64,000 bases of DNA from Nissolia schottii (Eukaryota; Streptophyta; Magnoliopsida; Fabales; Fabaceae): the NCBI GenBank assembly GCA_003254905.1, contig QANU01072778.1, forward strand, positions 328,333 to 392,332. The letters are read 5' to 3'. Each line of letters starts with the position of its first letter. Position 1 is the stretch's first letter. Under the pieces are notes generated by a model that was not told where the DNA came from, made no database searches, and was given only the letters and a program-made list of their open reading frames with translations. The translations under genes and the position numbers were made by a program. Positions 61,255 to 64,000 of the stretch are shown here, piece after piece.

Positions 61255-61390
61255 GTGACTAAATTATGTTATAATGCTAATTGGAGCTGCTGCATGTGTT
61301 CTTTAATCATCTAGCTAAATTAAGTATGACTAAAATATGTTATAATGATATTTGGAACTGTTGCAGGTGTTCTTTAATTATCTAGCTAAA
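61255..61390 (+). repeat. Second tandem duplication inside CACTA element
   Basis: Two adjacent units of about 70 bases: GACTAAATTATGTTATAATG ... TGTTCTTTAATCATCTAGCT at about 61257-61316, and GACTAAAATATGTTATAATG ... TGTTCTTTAATTATCTAGCT at about 61328-61387, with several single-base differences. Confidence 0.75.
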
Positions 61391-62279
61391 GTGATATGTG
61401 AAAATGCAACATGATAGAAAGCTGTTAAGATAATTGTATGTGTTATGTAAATTGCCTAATTAATTTGGAGTATGGGATTCTAATATTCTATTTTGCTCAT
61501 TTAAATAAATTGGTATATGGAAATATAGCTTGTTAAGGTGTTGTGTGTGCTAGTACATATAGGAGTGCTGTTCGGATAAAATGTATGTGATGTCCTGAAA
61601 AAGAGAATGTTGGAGTTAGTGGGTAATCTGGACCTTAGCACCCTTTAGGGTGTTTTAATTTTATAATCGCGACAACAATAGGTTTGTGTTGGTGATGTGT
61701 GTGTATGGCTGATTCGAAGGAGAAATTGATGAAGAGAACTTGAGTATAAATTATCTTGCTGGAATTGTGCGCATGTGAAACATTCACCTGGCTAATTCGG
61801 CTATGTAAGCATAATAGGTTAAAATGCTGTTTGTATTAATATTGCATGTGCTGGGTTGAAGGGGCAAAGGACTATAAGCATTCCAACCAAGTAGATAACA
61901 ACCTAGTGAAACATGGTTTACGACTTAAGCGTAAGCTAGCTAGCTAGGGTGTTACAATATAGGAGGAGTGTGTAGGTTTATTTGAGAAACTATTATTGCA
62001 GAAGCCCGAATTTGAGCCACTAGTGAGATATCTGTCCCCTATTACTTATTTGTCTTTTACCTAAGAAACTATATTTTTCACATGTGCACCGTCCATCTTT
62101 AAATTCTACCAAAAACGGAATATATGTTGTCCACCACATAACATATAAATATTTAATTAGTTATTAAATATAAATGTTAATGTATTTATAAATTACAAAA
62201 ATTAAATGAAATTTTTAATTGATATGATTATAGTCATTTATTAAAACAAATAATACAAAATTATAAACAATTTTATTTT

Positions 62280-62569
62280 TTAAAAATATTTAATTATTAC
62301 CGTCAGATATATCCCACGATAACGAACACGAATAAAATATTATTATATTACCGTCGCCTCGAATCGACGGTAAACCAGTTCGAATGTACTCAAATGTGAA
62401 CCGGTTTACGTCGGTTTATACCGACGGTAATTACCGTCGGTTTCATTTTTTGACGGTAAAATGATTACCATCGACCACTTTACCGTGTGACCGCGTCTGA
62501 CGGTAATGCCGACAGTAGCGTAAAAAATCGACGGTAATGTCGACGGTAATGAGCTATTTTCTTGTAGTG
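62280..62569. repeat. Right subterminal repeat array of CACTA element
   Basis: Mirror of the left array: TTACCGTCGG, CCGACGGTAA and near variants, densest at 62410-62560, ending TTTTCTTGTAGTG. Confidence 0.8.
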
Positions 62570-64000
62570 ATTATAACATAAAATCATGTGATTTTTTTAA
62601 GTAATTATGTGACTGATCATTTTACAAAATCTTCCTACATATTAAAGTTATTATTTTTTATTGTCACTATAAAGAACTCAAATCCACTTTGAAAATGATA
62701 TATACACACACACACACATATATATATATATAAATAAAAGTGAAGTATGTAGGATGTTTAGATTTCTGTTTGAAACTTTAAAATCACGTAGTTCGGACAA
62801 AATTTATAAGAAAAAAATAATTAAAAGAAAAAATATCTTTTGTCCAAAATCATAATTTAGAGTAAAAAATCACAAAAAAAAAAAATGTTGGTGATGCTAC
62901 GAGAAAGCACAACTCTATCCTTCTATGACCTCATTAATTTATACTCATAATTGGAATATAATGGAGATAAATAGGCAACAATACACCAACAAGCCTAGCT
63001 AGCTTTGCTATATATGCATAATCAACTCCACATAAAATTAGAGTGTTATTACATGCATGTATGCTGCCACTTCCTCTCTACTCTGCTACACTGTCATGCA
63101 TATATAAGCCTTTTGAATTTTGAAGGGCCTAAAAGCCTAAAACCAGCAGCTCAAGTTCCAAAAGGTCTCTAAGCTGTTTATGTGTTTTTGAGAAAAAAAA
63201 AATTATCCTTTTTTGAGGCAGATGCTAGTAAATGAAGCCGATCTTTATTTCGCCCAAAGGAACAAAACCATTTATAATTAGCTAAATGATGAGTTGTTAG
63301 CATTTTTCCTCAAAATTGGAAACTGAAAACAATACTATAGTTAGATAGAAAGGAATGCTTTGGCAATGATTAACGCAGTTATCTCTGCTAGTGTTTCACC
63401 ATTTGAACCCGCAAAAATGCTGACTAGTAATAGCGATAGTCAATTAATTAACAAATATATCTTTGTGATTATTACACTCAACTTTTTTTACATTAAGAAA
63501 ACATGTGGTAGCATATTTATTCTATTCCCTTTCCCCATCACCCAGGGTGTCTATACGCGGCTCAGGGGAGAGACTAAGCAAAGAATCTTCCCTGTTAAGT
63601 AATGCCATGCCAGGCAAGGCCATATTTTTCCATGGCTATCTCTCCCAAAGCATTCCATATTAGGAAAAGACAGAACCTCCTAATAAAGCCACCCCACCCC
63701 CTACTACTCACAAATCGTTATTATGATTGCTATCTCAATACCGCCATGCGCCAACCCAAAATAGGGGCACTGTTCGTTATACACCGACCCCAATTCCCAC
63801 TCTATCTAACTAGCTTTCAAAAGAATGAGACCCACAACACCCTTCCTTTCACTTCTGTTTATTTTGAATTTTCCCTAACAATCACTGTATTGTATTAAGT
63901 ACTTCTAATTGTAATACAATTGATCTAATGGTTTCATACCTTCCCGAATTGTATTTTCCCTCTCTTTGTCACACTCATAAACATCTAAAAAAAAAAAAAA
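62570..64000. other. AT-rich spacer to window end
   Basis: Begins with the right-hand ATT duplication of the CACTA element. Contains a CA/TA microsatellite (62701-62733). Frames at 63360-63602 and 63602-63898 follow each other without a gap but show no motif or coding bias, so they were not called. The window ends in a poly-A run. Confidence 0.5.

Larger units (their letters stand above)
58975..62569. mobile_element. CACTA (En/Spm) element, non-autonomous
   Basis: A 3595-base element with the diagnostic terminus CACTACTAGAAAT at 58975 and inverted CACTACAAGAAAA at 62569 (11 of 13 alike), flanked on both sides by the 3-base target duplication ATT (58972-58974 and 62570-62572). Subterminal regions of about 420 and 290 bases are packed with TTACCGTCGG / CCGACGGTAA repeats in both orientations, the usual transposase-binding array of CACTA elements. 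No transposase frame of useful length is present inside, so the element would need help in trans. The interior has a CACCACCG-rich leader-like zone (59470-59600) and several tandem duplications. Confidence 0.9.

Noticed and set aside
63360-63898. Two adjacent plus-strand frames (80 and 98 codons)
   Set aside because: No recognisable domain, no coding-like composition, and no splice or start context that supports a gene.
1-64000. CRISPR arrays, rRNA and functional tRNA genes
   Set aside because: No regularly spaced repeats with unique spacers, no rRNA-like block and no tRNA cloverleaf that I could support; bacterial-type features are not expected in plant nuclear DNA.

Overview
This is nuclear DNA of a flowering plant, most likely a eudicot. 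The evidence is plant-specific gene families (a DYW-class PPR protein, plant-type BRCA1 with an extended PHD finger, BAG protein with a ubiquitin-like domain, DOMON/cytochrome b561 fusion), many GT-AG introns with T-rich acceptors, very AT-rich spacers, and typical plant transposons (Mutator-like, CACTA, Stowaway-type MITEs, a Tat-like Ty3/gypsy retroelement). I could not settle family or genus from the sequence.

The first two thirds (1-43 kb) is gene-bearing. In order: the 3' part of an inositol transporter of INT1 type (107-3350, +); a 4-kb Mutator-like element carrying a decayed plant-mobile-domain gene and a telomere-like tract (3941-7916); a nucleoporin NDC1 gene (8377-12105, +); a BAG-family co-chaperone (14847-17543, +); a 2 x 0.62-kb tandem duplication; an intronless DYW-type PPR gene (19587-21536, +); BRCA1 (23920-29225, +); an unrecognised coiled-coil gene (31337-29994, -) convergent with BRCA1; an F-box/LRR gene of the FBL23/SKIP19 group (35144-38401, +); and an intronless DM13-DOMON-cytochrome b561 gene (40130-42835, +). 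Exon chains were read by eye from frame, GT-AG borders and remembered family sequence; all are phase-consistent. The PPR and BRCA1 genes best match Arabidopsis At4g21065 and At4g21070, which are also neighbours there, so this pair looks like conserved microsynteny.

The last third (43-64 kb) holds no host gene that I can support. It is AT-rich spacer with repeats: a terminal-inverted-repeat element with a solo-LTR-like insertion inside it (about 48.39-49.94 kb), a broken Tat-like LTR retroelement on the minus strand with an antisense ORF (about 51.3-56.85 kb), and a structurally clear CACTA element with an ATT target duplication but no transposase ORF (58975-62569). Small repeats (MITE foldbacks, a SINE candidate, tandem duplications, AT and TG microsatellites) are scattered through introns and spacers.

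The genes are unrelated housekeeping and regulatory loci rather than a pathway cluster: vacuolar inositol transport, nuclear pore assembly, chaperone regulation, organelle RNA editing, DNA double-strand-break repair, ubiquitin ligase targeting and transmembrane electron transfer. I found no convincing new multi-gene system. The most interesting signals are the transposon structures and how they sit in or beside genes.
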